64,000 nucleotides of DNA from Pseudomonas peradeniyensis (GCF_014268935.2 NZ_JABWRJ020000001.1:2101015-2165014), one strand, 5' to 3'. Positions 32,559-44,099 are shown, counted from the first letter of the stretch. Notes: a model not told the origin generated them from the letters alone. Numbers and translations are program-made.

Positions 32559-33851
32559 TCATTTCTCAGCGACGTTGGCCTTTCCCTGGCGGGTCTCGAT
32601 CTCGCCGATCAGGCGCTTGGCCAGCGCCGGGTAGTTCTCGTCGAAGTGATGGCCGCCCGGCAGCTTCATGCGCTCGCCCACGGCCGTCTTGTCGGTGCAG
32701 CCGCTTTCGTCGGTCTCTTCCACGCCGTAGATGCATACCACCTTCGCTGCCGGCAGCCTGGCCATCTCAGGCCCGGTCGGGGCCTCCTGACCTTCCTTGC
32801 CCAGCCAGCCCTCCACCTCGATCTCGAAGCTGCCGCTGCGGGCGAAGGCCAGCAGGATCACCGCGTCGATGCGCTTCTGGTCTTCCTCGGAGAGGCGGTT
32901 GTAGATGGCCGGCAGCACGTCGGCGCCGAACGAGTAACCGGTCAGCACGAAGCGCTTGGTGCCCCATTTCTGGCGGTAGTGCTGCATCAGTTCGGACAGG
33001 TCGGCGGCGCTCTGTTCCGGGGTCTTGTGCTGCCAGTAGTAGCGCAGGGTGTCGATGCCCACCACCGGATAGCCGAGCTTGGCCATCTCGCCGGCCACGT
33101 CGCGGTCCAGGTCGCGCCAGCCGCCGTCGCCGGACAGGAACAGGGTCACGGTGTCGGTGGTCTGCCCAGCCGGGACTTCCACCACCGGGATCGCCAGGGC
33201 GTTGCCGTCGTGGCCGACCAGGGCCTGGGTCAGCTGGGCCTTGAGCACCTGGGGCAGGTGGATGTCGTAGTCGGCGATGCTGGTCTCGGCGTTGGCCTGG
33301 TCGCGCACGAAGGCGGCGCTGGCATCATCCGGGTTGTCATTCCAGGCCACGTTCCAGTGGCCGTGGGCGGCAGACTTGGGCAGGGCGGCCTGGCAACCGG
33401 GTTGCTCGAGGGTGAAGTCCACCGAGATCGCCCGGGCCTTGTCGTCGCCCTGCGCGGCCAGCCAGCGCCAGGCCTGGGCCGCGCCCGGGCCGATGCCGGC
33501 GACCAGGGTCGGCTTGTCGGCCAGGCGGGTGAGGGCCTGGTCCATTGCCGCCTGCTGCTTGGCGCAGTCGGCGGGCGGCAGGATCACCTGCACCAATTGG
33601 GCTTCGCCGGCCTGGCTCAGGTCGAGCAATTGCTTGTCGGTCAGGGCCTGGTCCTGGGGCACGCCGATGGCCACCCGGGCCTTGGCGTGCACGCCGGGGG
33701 TGGCACGGGTAAGGGCGCTGCCGTCGTCGAGGGTGAGGTGCTCCAGGCGCGCCTCGGGCGCCGGCCGGGTCCACAGCCAGAAGGCCGCGCCGCCGGCCAG
33801 CACGGCCAGCAGCAGGGGAATCAGTACGTACAACCAATAGCGTCGGATCAT
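32559..33851 (-). CDS. virJ: VirJ/AcvB-type periplasmic hydrolase (aminoacyl-phosphatidylglycerol hydrolase)
   Basis: 430 aa. N-terminal single membrane anchor (YWLYVLIPLLLAVLAGGAAF) places the rest in the periplasm. Two VirJ domains; the C-terminal one is an alpha/beta hydrolase with nucleophile in GYSFGADVLP and FLSGDGGWRD. Overlaps mprF by one base (TGATG). In P. aeruginosa (PA0919/PA0920) and rhizobia the partner hydrolase deacylates aminoacylated phosphatidylglycerol, so the pair tunes lipid charge; assignment here is by gene pairing. Confidence 0.88.
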   Translation of the reverse strand: MIRRYWLYVLIPLLLAVLAGGAAFWLWTRPAPEARLEHLTLDDGSALTRATPGVHAKARVAIGVPQDQALTDKQLLDLSQAGEAQLVQVILPPADCAKQQAAMDQALTRLADKPTLVAGIGPGAAQAWRWLAAQGDDKARAISVDFTLEQPGCQAALPKSAAHGHWNVAWNDNPDDASAAFVRDQANAETSIADYDIHLPQVLKAQLTQALVGHDGNALAIPVVEVPAGQTTDTVTLFLSGDGGWRDLDRDVAGEMAKLGYPVVGIDTLRYYWQHKTPEQSAADLSELMQHYRQKWGTKRFVLTGYSFGADVLPAIYNRLSEEDQKRIDAVILLAFARSGSFEIEVEGWLGKEGQEAPTGPEMARLPAAKVVCIYGVEETDESGCTDKTAVGERMKLPGGHHFDENYPALAKRLIGEIETRQGKANVAEK

Positions 33852-36493
33852 CAACGTTTCACCAATCCAGTCAGGCCGCCAGCGATCAGGGCGGCGGTGT
33901 CAGCCAGTGCCACCAGCGGGTCGAGCCCGGCCGGCACGGCCATGTAGCGGGGTTCCCAGTCCGGCTGGAACTTGTCCTTGAAGCGCCGCAGGCCCTGGAA
34001 GTTGTAGAGCTGCTCGCCGCGCTGGAACACCATCGAGCCCAGGCGCTGGGTCAAGGGGGCGCCACGGCGCGGCTGCAAGCCGGAGAGGGGGACCATCCCC
34101 AGGCTGAAACGGCCATAGTCATGGCTCTTGTAGTGCAGGATCAGGCCGACCATCATGAATTCCATGGTCAGTTTCGGCGCTTCCGGGTGCGCGCGCATCA
34201 GGTCGAGACTGGCCAGCTCGTTGCTGTGGGTCTCCAACAGGTTGGCGAAGGCCACCGGGCGGCCCTGGAAGCGGATCAGCGCGATGCGGAAATGCTGCAG
34301 GTACTCGGGGCTGAAGCGGCCGAGGGAGAAGCCTTTCTCGCGCACGTTCTTGCCGCCGAGCCAGGCGTCGGAGATTTCCTTGAGCTCGTCCAGCGGCGCC
34401 TGGCCGGGCTCGTGGATCTCCAGGCTCAGGCCGTCGCGTCCGCCTCGGTTCCAGGTGTAGCGCAGGTCTTTCATTTCCTTGCCCTTGGCCTCGATGTCGA
34501 AGCGCCGCAGGTCGACCCGGGCTTCTTCGCCGAGCTTGATCGCGGTCAGGCCGATGTCCATGTAGAACGGCAGGTTCTCCGCCCGCACCTGGTAGAACAC
34601 CGGGCGCGCATGGTGCAGGTCGCACAGGTCGCGGAACTGCCAGATCATCTCGGCGCGCTCCTGGGCCGGGCCGATCGGGTCGTACAGGGCCACCAGGCTG
34701 CGACCGCGGCGGGCGTACATGAGGAAGGCGTTGTCGTTGGGGTGGAACAGCAGCGCCTTGTCGCCGGTCAGGGCCAGGCCGCCGTCGGGCTGGTCGGAGG
34801 CCAGCAGGATGCGGTTGGCGCGTTGCAACTCGTCCTCGGTCGGCAGGTGGATGACCGGGCGGGCGGTGCGCAGCAGCCAGGTCAGGGCGACGATCACCAG
34901 CAGCACGGCGCTGCCGAGGGCGGCGCGCAGGCCGCGCGGCGCGTCGGCGTCGAGGGTGAACTGCCACCACAGCTTGTGGGTGTAGGGCACGTCCTGGTAG
35001 GCGAACAGCAGCAACCACACCGAGGCACCGACCACGCAGGCGCTGGCCACCAGGTACACCGGCGAGAACGGCAGTTCCAGCAAGCGGCTGGGGCGGTAGA
35101 ACGAGCGGCGGAACAGGGCGAGCAGGGCGGCGGTGAAGCACATCAGGCTGGCTTCTTCCCAGTCGAAGCCCTTGAGCAGCGACAGTACCGCGCCCACCAG
35201 CAGCAGCACCGTGGTCAGCAGCCAGGCAGCCGACAGGCGCCGGCGCAGGCCCTGGGCAAGCAGCAGGCAGAGCACGCCGATCAGGCTGGCGCCGAAGTGC
35301 GAGGCATCGATCAGGCGGTGCGGAATCAGGAAGCCCATGTGTTCCAGGCGGCTGTCGATTTCCGGGGTGGCGCCGGAGAACAGCAGCACCACGCCGGAGA
35401 GGAATACCAGGATCGCCAGCACTGGCGCGGCCAGCCCCGAGGCGGCGCGGATCGCCTGCTGGGTGACCATCAGGCGCCGGGCCTCGTTGGCCAGCAGCAG
35501 CACACAGGCCACCAGCAGCGGCATGACCACGTAGATCAGCCGGTACAGCAGCAGCGCGGCGGCCAGCGGCGCGGCCCCCAGCTGGTTGGCGAAGGCCGCC
35601 AGCAGGATCGCCTCGAACACGCCGACGCCGCCCGGCACATGGCTGAGCACGCCGGCGGCGAGGGCGAGCAGGTAGACCAGCACGAAAGCGCCGAACGGCG
35701 GCGCTTCTGGCAGCAGCAGGTAGAGCACGGTGGCGGCGGCGGCGACATCCAGCGCGGTGATTAGCAGTTGCAGCGCGGTCAGTCGGGCGCCCGGCAGGCG
35801 CAGGGTGCGGCGGCCGAACTGCACCAGCAGGTTGTCGGCCAGCGGTTGTTCGGGCAGGCGCCGGCGATACAGGCCCATCACCAGGGCGGCGGCGGCCACC
35901 AGCACGGCGACTGCGATACCGCCCAGCAGCGGTGCTGGCAGGCGCAGTGCGGTTGCCGCCGCCGGCAGATCGCTCAGGGTGGCCAGTGCCGCCAGGGGCG
36001 GGAGGGCGCAGCCCAGCGAGAGACTGGCAAAGACCGTCATGCGCGCGACTTCCGCTGCGCCCAGGCCTTGGCGCGCGTAGAGGCGATAGCGTACTGAACC
36101 GCCAGACAGCATCGACAGGCCAATGGCGTTGCCGATGGCGAAGGCACTGAAGCCGCCCAGCACCAGGGTGCGTGGCGGCAGTTGCACGGCCGCGTAGCGG
36201 CTGGCCGACCATTCATAACCCAGCAGGATGACGAAACCGACCACGGTGGCCAGGACCGCGCCGAGCAGTGCATTGGCCGGTACGCTGAGCATGGCATCGT
36301 GCAGGGCATAGATGTCCAGTTCGCTCAGCAGATGGCGACAGGCGATCAGGCCCATGGCGAACAGCACCAAGGTCACTGCCAGCCCCAGCGGTTGGCGGTA
36401 CTTGCTCAGGCGCTCCAGCCAGGGCAGGCGCTGGGCAGCCGTGGGCAAGGCCGCCGTCAGCGGTGCCTGGGTTTCGGGAGTGGGGGCGGTCAT
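33851..36493 (-). CDS. mprF: MprF, aminoacyl-phosphatidylglycerol synthase/flippase
   Basis: 880 aa. About 14 hydrophobic helices in the first 500 residues (UPF0104 flippase part; GNAIGLSMLSGGSVRYRLY, SHVPGGVGVFEAILL), then a DUF2156 GNAT-like synthase domain (about 540-860; YTWNRGGRDGLSLEIHEPGQ, DYGRFSLGMVPLSGLQPRR). It transfers lysine or alanine from tRNA to phosphatidylglycerol, conferring cationic peptide and acid tolerance. The substrate cannot be told from sequence here. Confidence 0.95.
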   Translation of the reverse strand: MTAPTPETQAPLTAALPTAAQRLPWLERLSKYRQPLGLAVTLVLFAMGLIACRHLLSELDIYALHDAMLSVPANALLGAVLATVVGFVILLGYEWSASRYAAVQLPPRTLVLGGFSAFAIGNAIGLSMLSGGSVRYRLYARQGLGAAEVARMTVFASLSLGCALPPLAALATLSDLPAAATALRLPAPLLGGIAVAVLVAAAALVMGLYRRRLPEQPLADNLLVQFGRRTLRLPGARLTALQLLITALDVAAAATVLYLLLPEAPPFGAFVLVYLLALAAGVLSHVPGGVGVFEAILLAAFANQLGAAPLAAALLLYRLIYVVMPLLVACVLLLANEARRLMVTQQAIRAASGLAAPVLAILVFLSGVVLLFSGATPEIDSRLEHMGFLIPHRLIDASHFGASLIGVLCLLLAQGLRRRLSAAWLLTTVLLLVGAVLSLLKGFDWEEASLMCFTAALLALFRRSFYRPSRLLELPFSPVYLVASACVVGASVWLLLFAYQDVPYTHKLWWQFTLDADAPRGLRAALGSAVLLVIVALTWLLRTARPVIHLPTEDELQRANRILLASDQPDGGLALTGDKALLFHPNDNAFLMYARRGRSLVALYDPIGPAQERAEMIWQFRDLCDLHHARPVFYQVRAENLPFYMDIGLTAIKLGEEARVDLRRFDIEAKGKEMKDLRYTWNRGGRDGLSLEIHEPGQAPLDELKEISDAWLGGKNVREKGFSLGRFSPEYLQHFRIALIRFQGRPVAFANLLETHSNELASLDLMRAHPEAPKLTMEFMMVGLILHYKSHDYGRFSLGMVPLSGLQPRRGAPLTQRLGSMVFQRGEQLYNFQGLRRFKDKFQPDWEPRYMAVPAGLDPLVALADTAALIAGGLTGLVKR

Positions 36494-36701
36494 GGGGTGC
36501 CTCGTGCGGTCTGCGCGAGGTGGAGGCAAGGTACGGCCAAGTGAAAGTCCCTTTGGAAAAACGTATCCGAATATTACTCCGGGCCGACGGCTTAATCTGT
36601 TTCAGGATAGTTAAAGATAGTTCATTCAGCCGCAGGGGCACGGCAAGGGAGGCAGGTAGCGGGGAAGGGGCAATTGGCTTTTGTGGAGCCTGAATGCAAC
36701 A

Positions 36702-36732
36702 AACCCCGCACTATCTTGCGACAGGCGGGGCT
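36702..36732 (-). terminator. terminator downstream of the leftmost tRNA-fMet
   Basis: Read leftwards: AAGCCCCGC-(15)-GCGGGGTTTGTTG. It is the end of the tRNA array, which is transcribed leftwards. Confidence 0.7.
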
Positions 36733-36746
36733 TGTTCTGACGAATA

Positions 36747-36823
<77 letters not shown>

Positions 36824-36908
36824 TCAGAGGGGCGCATTCTACAGATTGGCCATGCACTGTCAAGTGCTAACAGTGAGTGAAACGTCATTTGGTTGATCAG
36901 CAGACAAT

Positions 36909-36943
36909 AAAAAAGGCCACTGTCGAGACAGTGGCCTTTTTTT
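36909..36943 (-). terminator. terminator between tRNA-fMet copies 1 and 2
   Basis: AAAAAAGGCCACTGTC / GACAGTGGCCTTTTTTT hairpin with A- and T-tracts on both sides, functional in both directions. An equal copy lies at 37121-37156. Confidence 0.88.
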
Positions 36944-36948
36944 GAATC

Positions 36949-37025
<77 letters not shown>

Positions 37026-37120
37026 CCTGTGGAACCGAATTCTACCGATTTCTAGTTTGCTGTCAAGCGTTACTGCTTGATTTTCCATGGGTTTTTAATA
37101 ATCGGAAATCGAAATGCAAT

Positions 37121-37156
37121 AAAAAAAGGCCACTGTCGAAACAGTGGCCTTTTTTT
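37121..37156 (-). terminator. terminator between tRNA-fMet copies 2 and 3
   Basis: Same GGCCACTGTC/GACAGTGGCC-type hairpin as at 36909 with one base change in the loop (GAAA for GAGA). The repeated unit (terminator plus tRNA) has a period of 213 bp. Confidence 0.88.
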
Positions 37157-37161
37157 GAATC

Positions 37162-37238
<77 letters not shown>

Positions 37239-37411
37239 CCTGTGGGATCGAATTCTACGGATTTCCTTTTCGGTGTCAAGCATTAATTCAAAAAAATCCT
37301 TTTTTGTTCAAACCCTTAGCGTCTCAGATCGGCACGCGGCTCAGTCGTGACGGGGCTTGCAGGCCGATCGTCCCGCACAGGCTGTTTCGTGGCGGGGGCA
37401 TGGGATATTAT

Positions 37412-37427
37412 CTGTATGAATTTACAG
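37412..37427. promoter_or_regulatory. LexA (SOS) box of dinB
   Basis: CTGTATGAATTTACAG fits CTG-N10-CAG and the CTGTAT-rich consensus, 16 bases before the dinB ATG. Confidence 0.9.
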
Positions 37428-37442
37428 TAGTGGCTGTCGTCC

Positions 37443-38507
37443 ATGTCCCTGCGCAAGATCATCCACATTGATTGTGACTGTTTCTACGCCGCCATCGAGA
37501 TGCGTGACGACCCGCGCCTGGTCGGTCGCCCCATGGCGGTGGGCGGGCAGCCGGGGCAGCGCGGGGTGATTGCCACCTGCAACTATGAGGCGCGTGCCTA
37601 TGGGGTTCGTTCGGCGATGGCGTCCGGGCATGCCCTGAAGCTGTGTCCGGACCTAGAGATCGTCAAGCCGCGCTTCGAGGCCTACCGCGAGGCGTCGCGG
37701 GAGATCCATACGATCTTTCGCGACTACACCGAGTTGATCGAGCCCTTGTCGCTGGACGAGGCCTACCTGGATGTCAGCGACAGCCAGTGGTTTGCCGGCA
37801 GTGCCACGCGCATTGCCGAGGATATTCGCCGTCGAGTGGCCCAGCAGCTGCACATTACGGTTTCCGCCGGGGTGGCGCCGAACAAGTTCCTGGCCAAGAT
37901 CGCCAGTGACTGGCGCAAGCCCAACGGTTTGTTCGTCATCACTCCGGATCAGGTGGAGGAATTCGTTGCGAACCTGCCGGTGGCGCGCTTGCACGGAGTC
38001 GGCAAGGTGACGGCGGACAAGCTCTCGCGGCTGGGGATCGATACCTGCCTGTCGCTACGCGACTGGTCGCGGCTGGCGCTGGTTCGCGAGTTCGGCAGTT
38101 TTGGCGAGCGCCTGTGGGGGCTGGCGCGGGGGATCGACGAGCGGGCGGTACAGAACGACAGCCGGCGACAGTCGGTCAGCGTCGAGAACACCTACGACCA
38201 TGACCTGCCCGACCTGAACAGCTGCCTGGAAAAATTGCCGGAGCTGTTGGCCAGCCTGAACGAGCGGATAGCGCGGATGGACAGCAGCTATCGGCCCGAC
38301 AAGCCCTTCGTCAAGGTCAAGTTCCATGACTTCAGCCAGACCACGATGGAGCAGGCGGGGGCGGGTAGGGATCTGGAGAGTTACCGGCAGTTGCTCAGTC
38401 AGGCGTTTGCCCGGGGCGGCAAGCCGGTGCGGTTGTTGGGTGTGGGGGTGAGGCTGCGCGACCTGCGCGGGGCGCATGAGCAGTTGGAGTTGTTCGGAGA
38501 TAAATAG
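37443..38507 (+). CDS. dinB: DNA polymerase IV
   Basis: 354 aa Y-family polymerase. Metal-binding IIHIDCDCFYAAIEMRD and SLDEAYLDVSD; SAGVAPNKFLAKIAS and helix-hairpin-helix RLHGVGKVTADKLSRLG. C-terminal little finger domain; no clear beta-clamp peptide beyond the final LELFGDK, which resembles the clamp motif. Error-prone translesion synthesis, SOS-induced by the upstream LexA box. Confidence 0.97.
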   Translation: MSLRKIIHIDCDCFYAAIEMRDDPRLVGRPMAVGGQPGQRGVIATCNYEARAYGVRSAMASGHALKLCPDLEIVKPRFEAYREASREIHTIFRDYTELIEPLSLDEAYLDVSDSQWFAGSATRIAEDIRRRVAQQLHITVSAGVAPNKFLAKIASDWRKPNGLFVITPDQVEEFVANLPVARLHGVGKVTADKLSRLGIDTCLSLRDWSRLALVREFGSFGERLWGLARGIDERAVQNDSRRQSVSVENTYDHDLPDLNSCLEKLPELLASLNERIARMDSSYRPDKPFVKVKFHDFSQTTMEQAGAGRDLESYRQLLSQAFARGGKPVRLLGVGVRLRDLRGAHEQLELFGDK

Positions 38508-38511
38508 AAGA

Positions 38512-38534
38512 GGGGCTGCAAGGCAGCCCCTTTT
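38512..38534. terminator. convergent terminator, dinB and lipoprotein gene
   Basis: GGGGCTGC-AA-GGCAGCCCC TTTT hairpin between the two stops. Confidence 0.85.
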
Positions 38535-38538
38535 CGTG

Positions 38539-39492
38539 TTACTGCACGCCTGGATCGGCCACCAGGCGCCCGGTGGCCTTGGTCAGCGTCTGCAGGAATT
38601 CCTGTTGCAGTTCCGGATCGTTGCGGGTCAGCTCGATCAGGCTCTGCTCCAGTTCACTGGCTTCTTCTTCCAGGCCCAGCTCCGACAGGCGCTTGACCCG
38701 ATGCACCCACTGGCCGACATCATCATCCTCGAGGTCATCGAAGATCAGCTCGTGAGCCTCGAGCAGCTTGCCGCGCAGGTTGCCGCTGACCAGCAGGCTG
38801 GCATCGCCGCGCACCTGGTTGTCCTCGTCGGCCACCTGCAGGTGCAGGGTGCCGATATGGTTGAGGTTCTGCTCGGAGAACGGGCTGTCGAGCAGGTTCA
38901 GGCGCAGCACACCGTTCTTGTCGGTAGTCAGCTCGTGGGTCATCTTGCCGGCTTTGACCTCGACCAGGCGCTCGTTCCACGGCAGGCTGATGGACTCCTC
39001 GCGCTTGCCCTTCTCAACCTCGTCGATACCGGCCAGGTTCTGCTGGGCGCGACCGTTGGACGGCACGTTCATGAACGGGTTGACGCCCGCCACGCCATAG
39101 CTGAGCCAGTCGTGGGTGACGCTGTCCGGCAGGTTGCCCAGGGCGAACACGTTGACCACGTTGGCGCCGATACCGGCCACCACCGCTACCGCGCCAAGCG
39201 GGATCTCGTAGATCTCCCGCCAGGGTTGGTAGGGGGTGTAGCGGTCGTAGCGGCGGGTCACCTCGAACTCGGTGACCTCGAAGCGCTTGAGCTCATGGAT
39301 GCGCACACGTCGTTGCGGAAGCTCCATCACCTTCGGCTCGCCGACATCGATCTGCAGACTGTGCTCGAGCAGCTTGCGCTCGACGCGCTCCTCGTGGTCG
39401 CTGCGCTGAGACATCTGGTTGGCGCAGCCGCTGAGGAGCAGGGCACCGCACAGTGCGGCGCCCCCCAGGGTGTAGGTACTTCGCTTGGACAT
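38539..39492 (-). CDS. outer-membrane lipoprotein, unknown function
   Basis: 317 aa. Signal peptide with lipobox (GGAALCGALLLSGCAN, Cys at about residue 19). Then a possible coiled segment, a mid-region hydrophobic stretch (IPLGAVAVVAGIGANVVNVFALG) and an acidic C-terminal helical part. Not recognised beyond being a Pseudomonas-type conserved lipoprotein. ATG at 39492 chosen over the GTG at 39498. Stop 22 bases before proS start direction reversed, with proS upstream on the same strand. Confidence 0.75.
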   Translation of the reverse strand: MSKRSTYTLGGAALCGALLLSGCANQMSQRSDHEERVERKLLEHSLQIDVGEPKVMELPQRRVRIHELKRFEVTEFEVTRRYDRYTPYQPWREIYEIPLGAVAVVAGIGANVVNVFALGNLPDSVTHDWLSYGVAGVNPFMNVPSNGRAQQNLAGIDEVEKGKREESISLPWNERLVEVKAGKMTHELTTDKNGVLRLNLLDSPFSEQNLNHIGTLHLQVADEDNQVRGDASLLVSGNLRGKLLEAHELIFDDLEDDDVGQWVHRVKRLSELGLEEEASELEQSLIELTRNDPELQQEFLQTLTKATGRLVADPGVQ

Positions 39493-39513
39493 GATCACTC
39501 GCGTAACGGGTTA

Positions 39514-41229
<1,716 letters not shown>

Positions 41230-41331
41230 GGTGGGCCGTGTCGATTGCCTGAATGTGAAATGACCCCGCATTGTACGGGGGCGAAACGAAAGCGTACAGA
41301 ATGCAGCAGTAAGGCTTTTCTGTCAGCCACG

Positions 41332-41356
41332 AAAAAGCCCGGCGATCGCCGGGCTT
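41332..41356 (-). terminator. terminator of the oprD-family gene
   Basis: AAAAAGCCCGGCGATCGCCGGGCTT, stem GCCCGGCGATCGCCGGGC, with the T-run on the minus strand. It isolates the porin gene from proS. Confidence 0.9.
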
Positions 41357-41385
41357 CTTCATTTTCGGGCGTCGCAAACCTGGGT

Positions 41386-42702
41386 TTACAGGATGCTCAG
41401 CGGGTACTCGACGATCAGGCGCAGTTCGTCGATGGAGTTGGAGCCGTAGTACACGCCGTCCGCGGAGCGGTAGGTAGCTTGACGCACGCGCAGGCTCAGG
41501 TCCTTGGCCGGGCCGCTTTGCAGGACGTACTTGACGTCGATGTCGCGTTCCCATTCCTTGCCGTCGTCGGTGGTGCGGGTGGTGGCGCCGGTGCCGCGAG
41601 CGTAACGGGTCATGAAGGTCAGGCCAGGGATCCCGTACTCGGCGAAGTTCAGGTCGTAACGGGCCTGCCAGGACTTCTCGTCTTCGGCGTTGAAGTCGGA
41701 GCGGGCGATGGAGTTGGCCAGGAACACGGTACCGCCACCGTCGACGCCATAGGCATAGTCACCGTCGCCGCTGACTTTCTGGTAGGCCAGGGTGAAGGTG
41801 TGCGCGCCGATATTGTAGGCAGCCGAGAGGCTGGCGGCGATGTTGTCGAGCTCGTTGGTGCCATCCGCTTTCTTGACGAAGGCGCCGGTGCGGTTTTCAC
41901 CGATGGACTTGGTGTCATAGATGTTGAAGTCGAACACCAGGCCTTGCTTGTCGCTGATCGGCAGCGCCCAGTTGACGTTGCCGTACCACTTGCGGAAATG
42001 GTCTTCGACGCGGGAGTAGTACAGGGTGGTGCTCAGGCTGTCGGTGATGGCGTAGGTGCCACCGAAGACGTTCGCTTCGGTCAGACCAGGGCGCTTCTCA
42101 CGCGCATCGTTGAGACCACCGATGCTGTCCTTATAGCTTGCCGCCTGTGCATCGAGACGGGTGAAGTGACCGGCGTTCAGTTCCAGGCCCTTGATTTCCT
42201 TGCTGGTCAGCAAGAAGCCTTCGGCAACTTCAGGCAGCAGTCGGCTGTCGTCGGTGGCAAAGACCGGCATGGCGGTGTACTGGCCGCCATATTTCAGGAC
42301 GGTGTCGGAAATACGGAATTTGACCGCGCCGTAGCCCTTGGAGTAATCGTCTTGCGAACGGCCGTCAGAGCCGGTAGGGAACAGGCCGGTGCCGGCGCGG
42401 CCCTTGCCGCTGTCGACCTTGACGCCCAGCAGGCCGATGGCGTCGACGCCGACGCCGACGGTGCCTTGGGTGAAGCCGGACTCGAAGGTGCCATGGAAGC
42501 CCAGGCCTGTTTCTTCTGCACGGCTCTGGTCGCCAGCCGGGGCATTACGGAAGTCACGGCTGAAATACAGCATCCGGGTCTTGACATTCAGCTTGCTGTC
42601 TTCGACGAAGCCCTTGGACTCGTCCTGGGAAGAGGCGATAGCCAGCTGCGAAGTCCCTGCCGCTACGGCCAGGGCGATCATGCTCCACTTCATCACGCGC
42701 AT
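41386..42702 (-). CDS. OprD-family outer membrane porin
   Basis: 438 aa. Signal peptide MRVMKWSMIALAVAAGTSQLAIA, then FVEDSKLNVKTRMLYFSRDF, the OprD N-terminal signature, and 18-strand barrel character (alternating patterns). Closes with VKYVLQSGPAKDLSLRVRQAT and a final Ile-Leu. OprD-like porins are specific for amino acids or organic acids; the substrate cannot be told here. Confidence 0.92.
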   Translation of the reverse strand: MRVMKWSMIALAVAAGTSQLAIASSQDESKGFVEDSKLNVKTRMLYFSRDFRNAPAGDQSRAEETGLGFHGTFESGFTQGTVGVGVDAIGLLGVKVDSGKGRAGTGLFPTGSDGRSQDDYSKGYGAVKFRISDTVLKYGGQYTAMPVFATDDSRLLPEVAEGFLLTSKEIKGLELNAGHFTRLDAQAASYKDSIGGLNDAREKRPGLTEANVFGGTYAITDSLSTTLYYSRVEDHFRKWYGNVNWALPISDKQGLVFDFNIYDTKSIGENRTGAFVKKADGTNELDNIAASLSAAYNIGAHTFTLAYQKVSGDGDYAYGVDGGGTVFLANSIARSDFNAEDEKSWQARYDLNFAEYGIPGLTFMTRYARGTGATTRTTDDGKEWERDIDVKYVLQSGPAKDLSLRVRQATYRSADGVYYGSNSIDELRLIVEYPLSIL

Positions 42703-43464
42703 CGTGATTTGCTCCTTTGGTTTTTAGGAAGAGTACCGCCGCACCCGGGTATTTTAGTTATGGGGCCGGCTCTTTCTTGTTATGTCGGCGAAAATGTATA
42801 TCACGCGGACTATTCTTGGCGATATGGGTAAAAACAACCTTTCGGTAACTTTATGGCCATGTCGCTGTTGGTTGTCTCCATGTCGCAAATCACGCCTGTC
42901 ATATAATGGCGTACAACTCCAGCGCTGTCTCGAAACCGTCATATTTGTATAAATACAAAGTACGGCTTGTGAAACTCCCTGGTTTATCCGATGCCGCTGT
43001 TGTTATTTGTCGCGTTCACCCTGCAATGCAGGGGTCGTGCCGACTTGGCGTGAAACGAATGCAACAAGCGTGCTCAAAATCACGAACGCTTGATGAAATT
43101 TTCACATTTGCCTCGAGCGGGGCTGGAAAACCTCCGCAAACACGGGGCGCGACCAGTTCGTCGGCGGGTCGCGATCCTTCCTTGTGTTTGCTTGGGAAGC
43201 TGCCTTCCAAGTCAAGGTGTTACCGCCGATTGTTTATCCTGGCTGTTTTATGTGAAGGATGTGTGGCGAAGGTCTGACGAGCGGCATCATTTTGGTGCGA
43301 AAAGTAGCGCAGTGTTACCGAAGCGGGGCGTTGATGTTGTCATTCGCGTGCCACAAATGCCCAGGATCGACGTCGACGGGTGTGGCAGCGGTCGAAGCGG
43401 AGTATCCTTGCGCGCCTGTGCCCGACCGCTCGGAAGGGCTGTATCGCTTGTAAGGAGGTTTGCC
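42703..43464. other. 762-bp intergenic region, oprD promoter and HIT gene leader
   Basis: Between the porin start and the HIT gene start. It is A+T-richer near 42770-43000, contains the dyad TTTGTATAAATACAAA (42944-42959) and a possible GCGACC/GGGTCGC hairpin (43148-43171). Open frames crossing it have poor composition and no ribosome sites; I see no gene. Confidence 0.5.
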
Positions 43465-43884
43465 GTGTTCACCCTCGATTCGCGTCTGCAGGAGGATTCC
43501 CTGGTGCTGGGCGATCTGCCGCTGTGCCGCCTGCTGCTGAGCAAGGATGCCAACTACCCCTGGTTCATCCTGGTGCCGCGTCGCGCCGATATCACCGAAG
43601 TGTTCGAGCTCGAGGAGGCCGACCAGCAGCAGCTGTGGGTCGAGACCACCGCCCTGGCCGAGGCGCTGAAGGATGCCTTCGCCGCCGATAAGATGAATGT
43701 CGCGGCCCTGGGCAACGTGGTCAGCCAGTTGCACATGCATGTGATCGTGCGGCGCCAGGGCGATGCCGCCTGGCCTGCCCCGGTCTGGGGCAAAGTGTCG
43801 GCCATCGGCTACACCCAGGAACAGGTCGATGGTATTCGCCAGCAAGTGCGCGCGCTGCTGGGTGAAAGCTTCAAGGAGGCTTGA
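43465..43884 (+). CDS. HIT-family (histidine triad) protein
   Basis: 139 aa from a GTG preceded by a perfect TAAGGAGGT. Histidine triad in [23 protein letters not shown] enzymes hydrolyse nucleotidyl phosphoramidates or phosphates. Adjacent slyX follows by 2 bp. Confidence 0.9.
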   Translation: MFTLDSRLQEDSLVLGDLPLCRLLLSKDANYPWFILVPRRADITEVFELEEADQQQLWVETTALAEALKDAFAADKMNVAALGNVVSQLHMHVIVRRQGDAAWPAPVWGKVSAIGYTQEQVDGIRQQVRALLGESFKEA

Positions 43885-43886
43885 GG

Positions 43887-44099
43887 ATGTCGCAGGAGCT
43901 GGAAGTGCGCATGATCGAGCTGGAGACCCGCCAGGCGTTCCAGGATGACAGCTTGCAGGCGCTCAATGATGTGATTGTCGAGCAGGGCCGGGCGATCGAA
44001 CGCTTGCAATTGCAGATGGCGGAGCTGATCAAGCGCTACGAGGAGATGGCCGGCCAGCAGGGCGGCGGGGGAGAGGAAGCGCCGCCGCCTCATTATTGA
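43887..44099 (+). CDS. slyX: SlyX protein
   Basis: 70 aa, a single coiled coil ([43 protein letters not shown]) with a Gly/Pro tail ending PPPHY, as in SlyX. Function unknown. Start at the ATG two bases after the HIT stop (TTGAGGATG). Confidence 0.92.
   Translation: MSQELEVRMIELETRQAFQDDSLQALNDVIVEQGRAIERLQLQMAELIKRYEEMAGQQGGGGEEAPPPHY

Noticed and set aside
34121..35764. Plus-strand frame of 547 codons inside mprF
   Set aside because: Gln/Gly/Ala/Val/Arg-rich shadow of a membrane protein gene on the other strand.
43090..43464. Upstream extension of the HIT gene
   Set aside because: The GTG at 43465 has a perfect TAAGGAGGT and the domain starts there; the extension has unlike composition.
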